Part shown: piece after piece, positions 30,501 through 41,677 of the stretch
Position numbering within the stretch: position 1 is the stretch's first letter
How the letters are laid out: every line of letters begins with the position of its first letter
From: Isoperla grammatica
Lineage: Eukaryota > Arthropoda > Insecta > Plecoptera > Perlodidae
Direction of reading: 5' to 3'
NCBI GenBank assembly: GCA_945910005.1
Contig: OX246741.1
Location: forward strand, 9,844,669-9,908,668
DNA: 64,000 nt
Notes under the pieces: generated by a model
The model's database searches: none
Seen by the model: the letters and a program-made list of their open reading frames with translations, nothing else
Told to the model about the DNA's origin: nothing
Program-made: the position numbers and the translations under genes

Positions 30501-33500
30501 TTGCTTCACTATTATTGCATACGGTGCAGCATAGTGCTCACCTTCAGGTTATAGAACAGAAGTATCTAGAGAGTGGCCACACCTACATGGAAGTCGACAG
30601 CATGCATTCAGCTATCGAATCCCAAAAGAAGCATGTTCCAGTGTACACCATGAAGGATTGGTTGAACATATTTCGCTTAGCCCGATCCAAGCGTGGTCGA
30701 AACCAAACCCGAGCCGCGTATGGGGTAAAAGAATTACATTTTACTGACATTCTGGACTTGCATGACCTATCAAGTCAAATAATTAAAAACACTACTAAAG
30801 ATATTGATGGTAACAAGGTCAATTGGCTTAAAGTAAAATGTTTTCGCTATGAAAAGGCCCACGTTGGGCAGGTGAAATATCGATATGATCATCATAGCGA
30901 GTACAAAGTTATCGATATGTATGGAAGAAGGGGTCGCCCGCGATCTGCCAACTCGGGCATTAAGAAAGCATTCTCACAAGAACTTCCAATAAGTTTGGAG
31001 AAGAAGCGAGATCTTCTAAAACTGTGCAAAAAAGGAGCAATTCCCATCGAATTCCATGGATGGTACGAAGGCTTACCAACATCGGCAGCTGCCACAAACA
31101 CCTTGCCAGACGCTGATATCGAAGACGAAAGTGATGAAGAAGATTAATTAACAATAGGGCATCTACCAAACGTTTTGCCGCGTGAGTGCAGGTCGGTCGA
31201 GCTTTGGGATAGTGGGTGTAAAAATGGCCGCCTCTCATAGTGGTAAACAGAGTTCGGACGCACGTAAATTGAAAAATGCTGAAGAGACAGTGGCGACTTT
31301 AAAAGAAAAATTAAAAGCAGTTGGTGCAAAATTAAGTGGAAATAAATCTGAGCTGCAAGAAAGGTGAGTTTACTATTCAAATACAGTAGTGAACTTATGT
31401 TAAGTAGGTCCAAGCATTAGGCGTGCGTATCAGCTGTGAGCGTAGGCTAACATTTGTTTTGAATTTAAGTAGTTTACTGTTAGAACATGTTAGAAACATT
31501 TAGGAACTAGGAAGTCATCTGTTTGATACTTGGTCTCAGTACTATTTTTAATTTTTATGTTGCAGGTTACATTAATGGACAACTAAACAACTCAACAGGA
31601 CGTTGGTTTCAACAGAAGTAGTTGGCCCAAAGAGTACTTCTGTATTCCCAAGTGATAGGCCTAGTTATGAAGGACTTCAGTTTCATTCAAAACATGATTT
31701 CAAAAACTTCAGTCTGGAGTGTATTAGATGGAAAATGGATTGAGAATATTGGTTTAAAGCAAGCATATTAGAACACTATTGATTACTAAACACTTGTTAA
31801 TTATAAATGGTGTGGCCTTTTCATTAACCTATGTAGGCCTATAGCTTATGTATCCACTGACAGCTTACTATAAAATAAACAATTTTGATACATTTTAATG
31901 TGTGTTACTTTGTATAAGCTACATAATATTCCCTTCTTCATCAAACTTTGTTACAAAATATAGCTGGTTCTCGTGCCTTGTCTGGGTTAAATAATGTTAT
32001 GAAGTTATGATTGGATAATAATTTAAGTAGGGCCTACACCTACAGCAAGTCTAGCTATAGAACGGCAGTAGGGCACTCTGTGGCATGGGGCTAACTTTAC
32101 ATTTCTACTACCAATAATATGTACGATGTATGCCTACTTGTGCAGTGCTATTGAAAATTATAAAACTAAATGTTCAAAGAAACTATCAGTAGTTGTAGAC
32201 ACAGGCATGCCATCAAACAGTGACAGTTTTGTGGTTATGCCACTGTGTGGAAATTTAAGTCTGAGACACTTTCTGCTGCAGGCCTAACTCTACTTACCTA
32301 TCAACTACAACGAATACTTCCAGACAATATGAATGCAATTGATAACATCACACTCAATAATACCAGATAGGCTAAAGCTAGGCATTCCTTCTAAAGTTAA
32401 CGAGTAACTGCAACACAGAGTAGGTCTAGGCCTAAAATAACATGAGTTTTCAGCTGAGCTTCAATCACCAAGCTTGTACACATAGGCCTAGGCCTCTTGT
32501 TAGACACATGATCTAATCAGCTACCTAGGCTTACCAAAATAATTGCTTAGGCCCTAGTTCCCTAGTTTTATGTAGACATTTGCCTAGGCCTATGAGCTAT
32601 ATAAAGTAGTGGAGCCTATTGTTGATGTCTAGGGCACAGTTTGATTATTTTGTAACTGTTATTGGCGCCCTGATTATACCTACGACATATATTTTATAAT
32701 AAAATAATGTAGTGGCCTACTTAACAAGAGATGTCACAGTATAATCATCAGAAGCAAAGTGCAAACTACACACTTTCGATGACTTGGTGTGACGTTTTCC
32801 ACTTCGTAATTTAACGGTCCACTTTTCAGCTAATTGTTTATCCTTCGGAAAAGAATGAAACTTTAAAACTTGTCTTTGTTACTTCCAGACCATTTCGAAG
32901 TGCATTGGGGCACGCAGCAGTACTGAACCATTTTAATTTAAGATAAAACACTGATCTGTCACTATGCTCTGTCATAACAACACCGCAATGTTTGCTCGCC
33001 GAGTCCCAAAACGCGACAGTGCTGCGCGCGGTGGAAAGACTGGCGGACGAGCTTTGAAATGCCCTATTGTGCACAATGACTATAAAAATTGGTGTTGCCG
33101 TTTCGTAATCAGTACATTGATCGGTATGATTAAATTTTAAACAACCGATAGTAAATAACAATATCGATATTAATCGATCGATAATCGATTGCACATGCAT
33201 GATTATCGATATTCAAATTCATATCAAACGGCAACCCTAATAATAATATTATTATAATTACCCAATGACAAAAATGGATAACTACATCATTCAAGCAATT
33301 ATTATGGTGTGCAAAAAATCATTAAGTGCAATTTTTTTTTTTGTGCCTATATTAAAAATATTATCATAATTTTGTAATACATTTCTTAAAAATAACATTG
33401 TTCTTAACCATATGTAAAAAATGCAACAAGTTTGGATTAAAACTGTATTTTTCATACCAAAATCAAACTTAAAGTTAAATTTATCTCAGAACAACCAAAA

Positions 33501-36500
33501 TGTTACTTAGTGAGTTTTTGCTGTACGCCCACGATATTAGGTATGTATTTAGTTAATTAGTCAACCCTTTGAATAGTGGCTTGGTATGGTGTCATTCCTC
33601 TTTGACTCAGAACTGCTGTAATTGGAACTGTTGTAAAATACATTAGTAATTTATTATAACCAACAAAAAATAAATTGGAAATAGAGTCTATGAAGGCCAG
33701 GATTTGGGCAATCATAAACTCTATTTCCAATTGGAACTGGAGTGGAATTTGATGAATGAAAAGACTGGTGGTTTGTTGTGTATCACTTCATAGTATGAAT
33801 CATTATAGAAATACTTGCTGTATTACTTGTTACATTAGGCTACCTTCCACTATTTTTGTTTTTGGCTTTTTACTTTTTAGCTATTCCATAAGAGGACCCA
33901 AATATGTAAGTTACTACTCTAAAGTAACTCAGTAGCTTACTATGTGCTTTCTTTCTCAAGTTGTGTCTTCCCTTATGTATGAAACCTCCTACTTGTCTTC
34001 TTGTCACAGTAGGTTAAGGACTGGATTTGTATGTTTATGTTTTTACTTTTTATATTAGTCTACATCACTTTAAAATAAATACAAAATGTACTAAGCATGC
34101 ACTTGCAATCACACGTGTTTCTCATCATTGTCCTCGTTTGTTGTTTCAGGTACCGGGAAGTCATTTGTCATCGTCCACTTGATACAGGCTGTTCTGAAAT
34201 GTACACGGATGCGTAAGCCACCCGATCACTATCGTGTTCTGGTCTGCGCCCCGTCTAATGCCTCACTTGGTGAGCTGGTTCGAAGACTGATTGCCGTGCG
34301 AAACTCCATGCCAGGTAATTGTCCCTCGTAGTCATTTCCTCCTGGGCTCGGGTTCCCCGGTCAGGCTGGTTAATAATGTTTTCTTCTTCTTCTCTGACAG
34401 AAGAGGAGCAGTTCAAACTGGTTCGAACCGGCCAGATGCATCCGGACATGGATCCTGTTGTTAAGACCGTTTGCTTGGAAGAACTTGTGAACGTGGACAT
34501 AAAAGCACAGGCAAAGAAAGAAAATGAAAATGCTAGCCTTGAAAGCATACAGCTTGAGGTAAATATGAGTGTATTATTGGCAGGAGGTTCCCAAGCAACA
34601 GGATTTGATCAGTGTGTGGAAACTGGACTGTATAGTATACGTTTATATATCTTGGCCTCATATCCAATTTCAGAGTGGGTTTGGGGAGCGGCCTTCTACT
34701 CCATTTACTCGAGCTGGAAATGCCTGGAAATTTGATTTGCATTTGCAATGTGAATATGTATTCAATAGTAATGTCAGAAATCAGTAAATTGGTTACAATT
34801 CAGTAGTCGAAGGTCAATCAAAATATTGTTACGAACATGGACTTTACTGTAGTCAAAGGATGGTTTACTTTTACACTGAAGAGAATGAACAATGTCAATA
34901 ACATAATCGTAGCTTATTTAATTTGTAACTTGTAAGTAATCTTTATTGGCAATAGGGCATGGATGGGCCCCACAAGTTCGTTGCAAGTCTGTTGCAATTT
35001 GTCCTGTGTTTGGGTTTAAATTTAACTAAACCCAAGGTTTGCCTAACCTTCATTTAAATACAGTAGGTACTGTATATATATAGTTGCTTTTCCTGTCGTG
35101 CAAGATTACTCAACCTTTGATGCTATAAAACCTCATTGTTTATTCCAGATCAACGGGCTGAGGGCAAAGATCCACGCCATTAAGCTGCAGATGGAGGCCG
35201 CGAAGGGGAACAAGATGGACAATTGCAAAAAGCTGGCGACTTACTCGCAGAGGCTGGAGAGACTAGAAACATCAAGTAGAACCTCTAACAGCGTAAGATA
35301 ACACTGTATTAATAATAATATGTAGGCAGTGGCTATCCTGTTGAAACATTTCTTGGCTGTACAGTACACATTGCACATCTTCCAGTTTTGATGTATGTTG
35401 GCATTGCGTCATCGCATCCTTGTTTGTCGCCATCGTATCACTGCACCAGACTGAATAGTGGTCATTATTCTGGAGTGTGCTGTAATAGAGATGTATCTTA
35501 TATCTATCTGTTCTGTATATCTGCATCTATTTGCTACTCCCTCCACCATTTGAAGGTATTACGTATTAACAAAGCACTACATAATACTGTAATAATAATA
35601 ATATAATCGTAGCATATGGGTTAAGTCTACCAGGTGGGGTAATGAAGGACTTGGTTGTCATCATTGCTCTCACAATGTATCTTATTGATCTAGACGGGCC
35701 ACCACCACTGGCTGAGAAGGGAGACGGAACAAAAAATACTGCGCAACGCGAACGTGATTGCCTGCACGTTAACATCTTGCACCAGCTCTGCCATGGAGCC
35801 AGCCTTCATGAACGAGTAAGTTACACCTTACAAATACTGAAGTGAGTGACGGTGGCTTGACATGACTGCGTGTGTTGAAAATGAGGCGAGTGAACCGAAG
35901 ATTGCAAATGAGATTGCTGAGAACGGACCACGTGATAAAAATTGGGTTAGGTCTAGGTCTGGACTTAAAGGTGTTTGTAGCCTTAGGCATAGGCATGGAA
36001 TATAATATCACAGGCTGAACCTGCTGTTTAGAGTAATTGATTGATAAACTATTACATACCGGTAGTTCTGAAGCAAAGGTTTTGTTCAGCTTGTTTGCTG
36101 CTGCTGGGGAGCCAAAATAAAACTAACTATATGCTTACGATTCACTGGATTTAATAACTACACATTACTGAGACAACTTTGTCCTCGCCAATACTGTATG
36201 AGATTGAACGTGCTCTAGTCAACTTGGTCTGTTGGAGTTCACCGTTAGTAGCTACGTAACGTACTGTCAAGAATATCAGTCACTCTGTGATAATACTCTA
36301 TAATAGGCCTAGTTATTTATATACAGGCAGCAGGGTGTCAATATACTTAGGATACAGAACAACATAATATATAATATAAGCTTATGTAGACATAGCTCCA
36401 AGTTAAGAAAGTTCCAATTGTGAAGACTGTTTAATTTTACCTACAGGGAAAATAGTTTTGGTTGCTGCATCATTGACGAGGCCTCGCAGTGCTGCGAACC

Positions 36501-38702
36501 AGAGAACCTACTACCACTCCTATTGGGTATTAAAATTCTCGTGTTGGTAGGAGATCCAATGCAGCTTCCCGCTGTAACAATATCAAAAGTGAGTACCGTA
36601 TTTGCGAGTCAATACTCGGGTTCATCCTTCGTCTCCCCTTAAACCCCATTCTCTAGACCCTTTTCTTATATAGAGCTGGAACACTGTGTTTTGATTCGAT
36701 TTCGACGCAGCAGAAGGCTTTTAACATTGATATGATATTTTGAAATTGAAAACATTTATCGGGTTTGTGTGATCCGTGTACGAGGAAGATACCAGCGTGT
36801 GATGTTCTGCTCGTAGGTAGCGAAAGACTACGGTTTCGGTACGTCCCTGTTCGCCAGACTCGGGGATTGTTTCGCCGACGTTGACCCGAGTCCCGTTCAG
36901 TTCCTACATGAGCAGTATCGAATGCATCCGAACATTGTACGGTGGCCAAATTTGCGCTTCTACAGCAACAGACTCGTCACGCCTGCCCAGATCAAAGACA
37001 AGAGGCACAGCTCCCTTGTGCCATACCTGATATTAAAACATGATTGCCTGCAAGACAAGTAAGCTACCTTGATTATGGTTCAAAATGTCATAAAAATAAC
37101 TTCAGAAACAAACGAATTATCGATCACATTAATGTATATCTATTCTATAACAGTAAACTACATACATTGATGCCTGGTAAGAGGCCTATCTGTTATCTAC
37201 ATCTCATGAATCTGGTTTTCTACTCCAGAAGGTTTACCTTTCTACATGTAACCCAGTTATTTGTTCTTTTCACATGCAACCTAAATGTGTTTTCTTTGAT
37301 ATATATAATGGAACGTTAGCACTTTAGCTGAGGAGAGGTTTCAAAAAGTGTTTCCTCTGTCTTCAGTGACATGCTGGCGAATCAAGGCGAGGCCGAGCTC
37401 GTGGCCACGCTGGTGAACTGTATAAAGGATTGCAAGTCTACCCGACACCTGTCGATCGGGATAATAACCCCGTACAAGGAGCAGCGTCACGCGTTAGTCC
37501 GCACGCTACGCAGGGCGGACGTGACCGTCTCGACGATAGACGGTTTCCAGGGACAGGAACGCGACGTGGTGATCATGTCTTGCGTCCGCACGGATGGCAC
37601 TGGCTTCATGTCGGACGAACAGCGGCTCAATGTGGCGCTCACCAGGGCCAAGTACTGCATGGTCTTGTGCGCCAACTTCCAGTCGCTCAACGTAAGTCCG
37701 ACGCTGTCTGCTTGTCTGGCGAGGTTATGTTTCCTGTGAGAGAGAGAGAGCGAAAGAGATACCCAATTGCGGATAAGCTCAATCGTCACTAGAGCTCAGT
37801 GAAATTAGCATTGTCTATAAATGCTACACATGGCAAAATTAATTCTGGGCCAAATTTTTTTAACTTTAGGATGTTTCGTTCATCCAAACATTTGTATTTT
37901 GTCTAATAGTTGGAATTAATGCTGTAAATGCTAAAATATTACAAAATTTAGGTAATCAAACTTTAGTCATTAATTTAAATAAAATTGAACTTTATAGATT
38001 TTTTTATTTTTTAATTATAGAAAACATCAGATAGGCTTGAAGTTTTCAACAAATATCACAAGTTTTACCAACCTGGAAGTAAAATGTACATTAATGCTTT
38101 GATTTACACAAATAAATGCCAATTGTGCGGGGTCTTGGCTACCTAGTATTAGTAGTCAAAGAAGGTTTGCCTTCTGTGGGCTTCTCATATAAATATGAAA
38201 ATTAAACGTGGTAATTATGCATGAGAAACTGTTTCTCTAATGAGCACACTATCTTAAACATTTGCTAATGTTATGTCAGTAAACTAACAGTAGCTGTACA
38301 CATTAACATTGGCAGTCACCATTTCTAGTAACAATTATTATCATTTAATGGGCTACATATTCTGGAAATATGCAAAAGTAACTGATCTTCCCAAGCCAGC
38401 TCTGATCACTGCTCAGGTTGTGAAGAACATTTTGGGGCTACCCTAACTGGTCATGCTGGATTGGCCTGCATGGGAGGGGGTATTACTAATTAGATATCTA
38501 TAGCCGCTTTCGTTTACCTCGCCAGACTAACCCTGACCCCTCGCAGAACATTTGATTACATATGTTTTACTTTTACTTGTTGCAGGGTAACTCGACATGG
38601 CGGAACCTTCACGATGACGCCATACAGCGCAACACCCTTAAAAACATTTCCTCAGCCAACTTTCGCAATAGTCAATTAATAACAAAAATGTTGATAAGAT
38701 AG
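18600..38702 (+). CDS. SETX-like: FHA-domain senataxin/Sen1-type superfamily 1 RNA-DNA helicase
   Basis: SF1B helicase of the senataxin/Sen1 family; known members resolve R-loops and act in transcription termination and the DNA-damage response. Exons: 18600-18701, 19510-19629, 20597-24436, 24760-25099, 25641-25738, 26129-26278, 26802-26898, 34150-34314, 34401-34558, 35149-35292, 35694-35815, 36447-36588, 36817-37058, 37367-37691, 38586-38702. All phases match, giving about 2053 residues. A 5'UTR acceptor lies just before 18588. Residues ~30-115 form an FHA domain: IGRG (37-40), SRYH (53-56), SENGTYVDG (75-83). Residues ~130-1340 are acidic, Ser-rich, disordered and lie in one giant exon. Helicase motifs: GPPGTGKS (1580-1587, split by an intron), IIDEASQ (~1787-1793), VGDPMQLPAVT, QYRMHPN, STIDGFQGQERD, RLNVALTRAK. 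Human senataxin lacks an FHA domain as far as I know. The 26899-34149 intron is swollen by two nested transposons. Confidence 0.92.
20771..20986 (+). repeat. 24-bp coding minisatellite (8-residue STPEEQMR-type repeats)
   Basis: Eight full units and one degenerate unit of 24 bp encode variations of PEEQMRST (residues ~133-204 of the senataxin-like protein). They lie just after the FHA domain in the disordered linker. Units differ by Met/Ile and Arg/Gln changes and never shift frame. Each carries an S/T-P site that a proline-directed kinase could use; that use is inference. Confidence 0.95.
27043..27854. mobile_element. hAT-like non-autonomous element in a senataxin intron
   Basis: Both ends read TAGTGGTGTCAAACGATAT in inverted orientation, followed by dense subterminal TATCGATATCG palindromes. 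The 812-bp interior is non-coding, with C-runs, G-runs and repeated CTGCAG words. The 5' flank is TTATATTA (27035-27042). The 3' flank begins TTATAT (27855-27860) and is then interrupted by the next element, consistent with an 8-bp hAT target duplication. Confidence 0.8.
28487..28735. repeat. Three tandem imperfect repeats before the transposase start
   Basis: Copies beginning near 28487, 28569 and 28637 share CCTAGTATAACCCCACA, then TTTGCACAAG, then AGGCCT-rich tails. They lie immediately upstream of the transposase ATG within the 5.7-kb transposon, where promoter or transposase-binding roles are possible but unproven. Confidence 0.75.
28755..31147 (+). pseudogene. Transposase of the 5.7-kb element, split by a 1-nt frameshift
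   Basis: Exon 1 (28755-28917) starts MVRPKRKKTMKHSDED and is acidic/Ser-rich. A GTGAGT donor and a TTTTCAG acceptor join it in phase to exon 2 at 29038. Exon 2 carries DCAGCRFKCTQLF, a Cys-rich N-terminal motif. Near 30021-30030 the frame shifts by one base: the coherent protein continues in another frame with SFFKPKKDQCLTCAKY, then FSDTAGGQNRNQH and GHTYMEVDSMHSAIE, and stops at 31147 with an acidic tail. The GGQN and D-S-M-H motifs match a large family of transposase-like proteins in animal genomes; the acidic residues in FSD and EVDSMH may be the catalytic ones (inference). The missing base could be a true inactivating deletion or an assembly error. Confidence 0.75.
31224..31575 (+). CDS. 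Small SAP-domain protein encoded inside the transposon
   Basis: Two exons, 31224-31363 and 31566-31575, are joined by a GTGAGT donor and a TTGCAG acceptor and give 49 residues. The ATG has a strong context (AAAATGG). After a short basic start, the sequence TVATLKEKLKAVGAKLSGNK, then SELQERL, matches the SAP DNA-binding motif (helix-turn-helix with Leu-x-x-x-Leu and Gly-x-K-x-E-L-x-x-R-L). It lies 77 bases after the transposase stop on the same strand. It may be an independent accessory DNA-binding protein or an N-terminal SAP exon of a longer product. The very short second exon makes the exact end uncertain. Confidence 0.6.
33673..33732. repeat. Small hairpin in the senataxin intron
   Basis: AATTGGAAATAGAGT (33673-33687) is mirrored by its exact reverse complement at 33718-33732, with a 30-base loop. 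It lies outside the 5.7-kb transposon, between it and the next exon. Confidence 0.7.
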
Positions 38703-40229
38703 CCAGGTCAAAAATAGATGTGGTCGCACATACAATATACCGGTACGTACAAGGTCAGTACGATTCCAACGCTGGACTGGACCCAAGGGATCGCCCTACT
38801 ATTTTGTAAATATTTTAAAATCCATTCGTCTTCTTGCAACAGGTGCGCGGACTTCGTTGAATAATAGAAGGGCATGTCGCTACCTTTTGTACCTATCCGT
38901 TGCTTTTCAATCAAATTTAGGCTATAATGAATAATTTATAACATTTATTTATTGTTGGGCCATCTCTATCATCATCAGTATACATTTTTATAGATCTCCG
39001 ATTAAGGAAAATTGCAAGTTCCTTGCAGTTTCTTGTTAGCTAATGACTGGTACTGAATGCATTGAAGTCTTTTGACAAGACCTTGGGCGGTGTAGCGTTG
39101 GCTTCATGCCGTCGCCTTGTACTGCCACTTGTGCAGGCCTAAGTCGGACCGCTTGTGCTATGACTAACGTCGACACAGATTTTTGCTCTAGGAATGGAAC
39201 CAACTGTGACCAGAGAGTACTTTTTGTTTTCCTATTTTTACGCTGCTGTACATGACGCTACAGCCAATTTGTGCAGATATATCCCGACATAATTTGTTAT
39301 TTTAATTTTTAAGCTCAGCTAATATTCATGATTTTGTCATGATGATCATATAAGTTACCTCTGTGTAGTTATATATGTATTTACTATTTGTGTGTAGGCT
39401 TACTATAAAACATTCCGGCCATGACCTCAGACAACTGGCTAGACCTCTACAATCGCTTTGCTTGTCTGTGGCAGCTGAATTGTTGACGAGTTCATAAATT
39501 GTGATTAAGTTATGTTTACGGAAAGTTTCTATGGTTTTATTAAGGGATGGGAAACCGGTTTATATAAAACTTTAACCTGTCACAGTCGTCCTTCCAAGAC
39601 TAGTAAACTAGAGTACAACTGATTGCATTTTTACAGCAATTACTTTTAAACTCATTTATCAGAACACAGGTATGAAGACCCTAGTCTTGAAACCATAATA
39701 AGCCACGGACTTGTAAAAAAATCCCTTGTAAAAGCCAACTAATTTATATCATCCATCACTAGTAACGGTATCTAAAATATTTCAAAGAGGAATTACTGTC
39801 TTGAGAAGTCGGTGGACACGTTTCTCTTTTCACCGACAGTGAAAGGTTAATGGTTTAAATGTTTATCTGGCCCATCCCTGTAGTGTTAATCTTGTTTCTT
39901 GTCATGTAGCTATGTAACTAGATACCAGTGTTTAGACTGTGTATAGAAACTTTGTGCAGTATAATATGTAGTTATTGTAGTATTGTAAAATGTATCTTGC
40001 ACTAATTGTGCCCTAAAATACGTAAACACTTTGACAAGACTGATAAAGGGAATTAGGAAGCCAACTTGCGGGTTTCCGCTGCAACTTCCTCGTAAGGCTG
40101 CACAGAATGGTTCAAATTTTTGTATCTATATTAATTTCTTGTGCTGGGGACATTGTACAAACAAAGGGTATGAAACTTGAATCGTTTGATGGGCATTCAC
40201 ATTTTATAACTCACTTAGGTACTAGTTGT
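38703..40229. other. Senataxin-like 3' flank; no further gene seen
   Basis: Presumed 3'UTR and intergenic DNA. No open frame with recognisable motifs occurs, and I could not pick one clear polyadenylation site. Confidence 0.5.
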
Positions 40230-40555
40230 GTGAATGTGTTCGATTGCCTAACGGCTAGGTAATTGAGCTACGGGAGAAGGACAGGAAGGAACCAACAGCT
40301 TACCTTGTAGTAGTTGCGGCCTTCGGAGCCGATAGAAACACAAAGATATATACACTAAACGTCTAGACAGTTTCGGCCTAACGTGGCCTTGATCACCAGT
40401 CTTTCATCCACCTTCGTCGGGTGATCAAGGCCACGTCAGGCCGAAACTGTCTCGACGTTTTGTGTATATATCTTTGTGTTTCTATCGACTCTGAAGGCCG
40501 CAACTACTACAAGGTAAGCCGTTGGTTCTTTCCTGTCCTTCTCCCCTAGCTCAAT
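40230..40555. mobile_element. Foldback of two Penelope-like terminal segments, 14-bp flanking duplication
   Basis: 40260-40557 is a long inverted repeat with arms of about 130 bp. The same 14-mer TTAGGTACTAGTTG occurs at 40216-40229 and 40556-40569, a flanking duplication of the length made by target-primed reverse transcription. Each arm, read outward, contains GTGATCAAGGCCACGT, then AGGCCGAAACTGTC. That resembles a degenerate hammerhead core (GUGA, a GGCC/GGCC stem, GAAAC), as known in Penelope-like elements. No protein-coding region remains. Confidence 0.55.
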
Positions 40556-40570
40556 TAGGTACTAGTTGAC

Positions 40571-41339
40571 AGTTAATTTTAAATTTTCATATTTTGTTGA
40601 TTGATGGCAAAAACGGTTCATTATTTTTTGTTTGAACTTAGTTTGCATTACAGTATTATCATTGTATTATTAGCTTGTGATGCAGCATATAACACACATT
40701 AACATTTTACAACATTGTGTATGCTATGTGCATGCATGCATATACATTTCACCAGGCCCACATATTAACTAAATAATACAACTGCTGAGCAAGCAATAGT
40801 GATAGCTTGCATTATTGGTGATATACCACCCCAACCTGACTTGTTGAAACTGGGCATTAGAACAAAAATGTTAGTAGGCCTAGATCTATATTTCAATATT
40901 GTCACCAGAACTACTTATAAAATAGGAGTAACAATTATTGGATGCTATAAACCTACCATTGCCTACTGAAGATTCATCTATAGAACAATCCCAACCAAAA
41001 TTATTCTTAGTTCTACAATATTGACTGAATCATAAGTTTCATTTCATTCATATTTCATTATTGATTGATTTCCATGTATAGCAAAACTAAATTAACCATT
41101 CCTGCATACATTCATCATAGGTTACAGAATGAAGCACAACTTTACTTTACAACATTTCTTTACTTGGGCTGTAACTAGTTGGAAAGGGTTGAGTACACTT
41201 TCAAGCTTTTAAATTATTATAAATGTCTACGCAAATAGTATATACTTTGTGTCTTAAAACACCATTCTGTACAGCCATCATTAGATATATATATATATAT
41301 ATTAAAATTTAAAAAACTTAAGCTTTCGTGGCCCGAGTT
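40571..41339. other. AT-rich intergenic; no gene seen
   Basis: Plain AT-rich sequence ending in a (TA)n run at about 41286-41301 next to the Penelope-like remnant. I see nothing coding in it. Confidence 0.5.
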
Positions 41340-41677
41340 ATTAAAATTAAAAACAAGACGGGTTATTCCGCCACGTCGTTGACACTTACTTTTACTTGGC
41401 ATGTCGACGTTTCTGGGTCTCTATGGACCCTGTCATCAGGACAACCGAAGTCCTCTTGTCTCGTCGGCTTTGATGCTCGCAGCTCTTGCGCGGGTTCTAC
41501 TGCGCGTCATACGAATGTCGTCTGCTGTTTGAAACTCGTTTGTGGGGTGAGGGGATGTATCTTCGTTGTTGTGATCGGTTGAACGGGTGTAATGACCGGA
41601 GACCAAGTTTCACTAAGCCAAGTAAAAGTAAGTGTCAACGACGTGGCGGAATAACCCGACTTGTTTTTAATTTTAAT
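41340..41677. mobile_element. Penelope-like terminal repeat remnant with inverted 61-bp arms
   Basis: Arms 41340-41400 and 41617-41677 are near-perfect inverted copies containing CCGCCACGTCGTTGACACTT. Between them lie about 216 bp with a hammerhead-like core on the minus strand (41403-41439). Inverted flanks plus a hammerhead are typical of the terminal repeats of Penelope-like retroelements. There is no reverse transcriptase in the vicinity, so this is a solo or truncated terminal unit. (TA)n runs lie on both sides. Confidence 0.65.
41403..41439 (-). ncRNA. Hammerhead-ribozyme-like core
   Basis: Minus-strand order is CTGATGA, then a helix II candidate GGGTC-loop-GACCC, then GAAAC followed directly by GTC. 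These are the invariant parts of the hammerhead core, with the minimal helix III seen in Penelope-like elements. A GGAC...GTCC hairpin precedes CTGATGA and could supply helix I. Activity is not shown; the A between GACCC and GAAAC is a small bulge. Confidence 0.6.

Larger units (their letters stand above)
27861..33533. mobile_element. 5.7-kb autonomous-type DNA transposon nested beside the hAT element
   Basis: The terminal inverted repeat starts CGTGGGCGTACAGCAAAAAC at both ends and continues for about 36 bp. Subterminal copies of ACTCACTAAGT recur near both ends (27948-28130 and about 33312). Inside are a transposase region (28755-31147) and a SAP-domain gene (31224-31575), both on the plus strand. 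If ATAT (27857-27860 and 33534-33537) is the target duplication, removing the element rebuilds TTATATTA, the exact 8-bp target copy of the adjacent hAT element. A 2-bp TA duplication with a TIR extended by one T is an equal fit. The superfamily is not certain; a 4-bp duplication would suit a Sola-type element. Confidence 0.85.
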
